Below, piece by piece: positions 62,177 to 64,000 of a stretch of 64,000 nucleotides of DNA. This stretch comes from Sphingobacterium thalpophilum (lineage in GTDB: Bacteria > Bacteroidota > Bacteroidia > Sphingobacteriales > Sphingobacteriaceae): NCBI RefSeq assembly GCF_901482695.1, contig NZ_LR590484.1:806001-870000 (forward strand), in the 5' to 3' direction. Each line of letters opens with the position of its first letter. Within the stretch, counting starts at the first letter, position 1. The notes beneath the pieces are model-generated. The model had not been told where the DNA came from and did no database searches. It saw only the letters and a list, made by a program, of their open reading frames with translations. The position numbers and the translations under genes were made by a program.

Positions 62177-64000
62177 ATGATCGAACAGAGACCGAAAACG
62201 GAGGGCCTTTACGACCCTAATTTTGAGCATGACGCCTGTGGGGTAGGCTTCGTCGCCCATATCAAAGGGAACAAATCACATGCACAAGTAAAAGATGCGT
62301 TGACCATGCTGGAAAACATGGAGCACCGCGGAGCTTGTGGTTGTGATCCGGAGAGTGGCGATGGCGCCGGTATTATGATTCAGTTGCCACATGAGTTTTT
62401 ATGGGAAGAATGCATCAACTTAGGCATACAGCTGGAAGAACCAGGATACTATGGAACCGGAATGGTTTTCCTGCCTAAGGAAGAGACCATGAATAGGATC
62501 TGCCGTGATCTGATTGAGGAAGCGACAGTGGAAAGGGGCATGAAATTCCTTGGCTACCGTCCAGTACCCGTTAATCGTGAGGGTATTGGACCGACAGCGC
62601 TCAGTGCAGAACCTGAAATCGTCCAATTTTTTGTCAGCAGACCGGACGGCGTTTCTAACACTGAAGAATTTGAACGCAAACTTTTTGTGCTACGTCGCCT
62701 GATCATCCAAAAAGTTAAACAACAACAAGAATACCCTCTCCCACTCTACTTTGCATCACTTTCTTGCAAAACAATTATCTACAAAGGACAATTAACAACA
62801 TACCAGGTCGGCACCTATTATCTTGACCTGCGTGATCCACGTGTCGTGTCCGCCTTTGGTCTGGTACACTCACGCTTCTCCACCAATACCTTCCCTTCAT
62901 GGTCGTTGGCACAGCCATTCCGCATGTTGGCCCACAACGGTGAAATCAATACCTTAACCGGAAACCTCAACTGGTTCTACGCCGGCATGCGCTCACTTTC
63001 ATCACCCTATTTTACGGATGAAGAGATGGAAATCTTGCTGCCTGTGGTAGATCGGGGGCAGTCGGACTCCGCCTGTCTGGACAATGTTGCTGAGCTGCTT
63101 TTGCATAGCGGACGTAGCCTTACCCATGTCATGCTCATGCTGGTACCTGAAGCTTGGGATGGCAATACACAGATGGATCCGTTAAAACGTGCCTTCTACG
63201 AATACCACGCGACACTAATGGAGCCTTGGGATGGTCCAGCAGCGCTTTGCTTTACGGATGGTAAGCACATCGGAGCCACATTGGACCGTAACGGGCTACG
63301 GCCGCTACGGTATGCCGTAACCTCGGATGACCGTGTGGTGGTCGCCTCCGAAGCCGGAGCTCTTCCCATTGACGAGTCCACCATCATTAAAAAAGGCCGG
63401 CAGCAAGCCGGCAAGATCTTCCTCGTGGACATGGAACAGGGTCGTATCCTGACAGACAAAGAGGTAAAAGATCAACTGATCAATCAGCAACCCTATGGCG
63501 ACTGGTTGGATAATTATAAAATCAAACTGGAAGAACTTGAAGAGCCGCGTGTCACCTATACGTATCTTTCCAAAGAATCGGTTTTCAAATACCAAAAGAC
63601 ATTTGGCTACAGCAGGGAAGACCTGGAAACGATATTAACGCCTATGGCCTTGACAGGTTATGAACCTACCGGTTCGATGGGGTCAGACGTACCGTTAGCC
63701 ATTCTTTCAGATCAGCCACAGCATATCTCCAGTTACTTCAAACAGTTTTTTGCTCAGGTGACCAACCCGCCGATCGATCCGATACGCGAGCGCTTGGTGA
63801 TGAGTCTGGCTACCTTTATCGGCAATGCAGGCAATATTTTGATTGAAGATAAAAAATTCTGTCACTGTGTGACCTTGCCACATCCGATTCTAACGTCCAA
63901 GGAACTCGAAAAATTACGTTCGATAGATACCGGATTATTCCAGGCAAAGACCATTCAGTCCTACTTCCGGTCAGACGGAAAACCGGGCTCCCTGGAAGCA
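62177..64000 (+). CDS. gltB: Glutamate synthase large subunit, N-terminal part (cut by window edge)
   Basis: 608 open codons from the ATG at 62177 to the right edge; a full protein has about 1,500. The purine-rich AAAAGGAAAG precedes the start. The N-terminal glutaminase nucleophile is Cys21 in HDACGVGFVAH, which becomes residue 1 after removal of the propeptide. Glutaminase blocks are ENMEHRGACGCD, VHSRFSTNTFPSW and AHNGEINTLTGN (first 430 residues); the central domain begins at about residue 450. The enzyme makes two glutamates from glutamine and 2-oxoglutarate with NAD(P)H or ferredoxin. The small subunit gltD probably follows outside. Confidence 0.96.
   Translation, partial: MIEQRPKTEGLYDPNFEHDACGVGFVAHIKGNKSHAQVKDALTMLENMEHRGACGCDPESGDGAGIMIQLPHEFLWEECINLGIQLEEPGYYGTGMVFLPKEETMNRICRDLIEEATVERGMKFLGYRPVPVNREGIGPTALSAEPEIVQFFVSRPDGVSNTEEFERKLFVLRRLIIQKVKQQQEYPLPLYFASLSCKTIIYKGQLTTYQVGTYYLDLRDPRVVSAFGLVHSRFSTNTFPSWSLAQPFRMLAHNGEINTLTGNLNWFYAGMRSLSSPYFTDEEMEILLPVVDRGQSDSACLDNVAELLLHSGRSLTHVMLMLVPEAWDGNTQMDPLKRAFYEYHATLMEPWDGPAALCFTDGKHIGATLDRNGLRPLRYAVTSDDRVVVASEAGALPIDESTIIKKGRQQAGKIFLVDMEQGRILTDKEVKDQLINQQPYGDWLDNYKIKLEELEEPRVTYTYLSKESVFKYQKTFGYSREDLETILTPMALTGYEPTGSMGSDVPLAILSDQPQHISSYFKQFFAQVTNPPIDPIRERLVMSLATFIGNAGNILIEDKKFCHCVTLPHPILTSKELEKLRSIDTGLFQAKTIQSYFRSDGKPGSLEA

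Noticed and set aside
1..64000. tRNA, rRNA, CRISPR arrays, insertion sequences, prophage or integrase genes
   Set aside because: Gaps between genes were read for T-loop GTTCGAA patterns, repeated spacers and transposase frames; none was found by eye. A covariance or profile search would be needed to exclude them fully.

Overview
The window looks like chromosomal DNA of a Sphingobacteriaceae-type Bacteroidota, most like Sphingobacterium. The reasons are two SusC/SusD loci each controlled by an ECF sigma factor and a FecR anti-sigma factor, promoters of the Bacteroidota type (TTG, about 19-21 bases, TAnnTTTG), start codons mostly without a Shine-Dalgarno sequence, and family markers such as DUF4834, OstA-like, HYC_CC_PP and lipoprotein azurin. 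No tRNA, rRNA, insertion sequence, prophage or CRISPR array was seen. Genus-level naming is an inference from protein families, not from a search.

Layout. 1-640: the start of an ECF sigma factor gene (cut by the left edge) behind a small membrane protein. 748-5537: an M20 dipeptidase, a LysR regulator, and a three-gene exported unit (TsdA-like di-haem cytochrome c, DsrE-like protein, substrate-binding protein). 5602-8084: acyltransferase, ABC ATPase, DUF2795 protein and a secreted protein. 8213-11967: trpDFBA preceded by a classical attenuator with a 15-residue leader peptide containing three consecutive Trp codons; trpE, trpG and trpC are not here. 12248-21584: sigma factor, FecR, SusC, SusD and an exported phosphocholine-type phospholipase C, apparently a phospholipid acquisition locus. 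21895-24994: a Cys/His-rich small protein and a TonB receptor with an N-terminal heavy-metal domain. 25158-26260: Maf and a KdsC-like phosphatase. 26416-26677: an orphan transcription unit with promoter, 8-codon ORF and terminator but no gene. 26822-33255: two hybrid histidine kinases flanking CheR and CheB. 33398-37931: azurin and two dihydrolipoyl dehydrogenases with a thioesterase and a DUF3817 protein between them. 38002-40908: a LacI regulator and a minus-strand group ending in an HAD-like protein. 41067-44643: sucC, asnS and a YrdC-domain protein.

44699-44902 carries eight DnaA-box sequences, six of them arranged as three inverted pairs, next to a minus-strand cluster tilS / PH-like / DUF4834 / recF / DUF721 (DciA-type) / truncated Crp. 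This is a candidate replication origin or DnaA-titration site, and is the most striking non-coding signal in the window. 49024-55257: OstA-like protein, RdgB, a protein that may be a polymerase III psi-like subunit, a deoxyhypusine synthase homologue, a 36-residue membrane micro-protein and a dipeptide epimerase. 55416-61886: a second sigma/FecR/SusC/SusD locus on the minus strand. 62177 to the right edge: the first 608 codons of glutamate synthase large subunit.

Working together: the two SusCD loci should each sense their own substrate through the STN domain of SusC, signal across the membrane to FecR and release the sigma factor. The CheR/CheB-kinase cluster looks like a self-contained adapting sensor. 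Central metabolism (trp, sucC, lpd, gltB) and house-keeping genes (asnS, tilS, recF, maf, rdgB) fill the rest.
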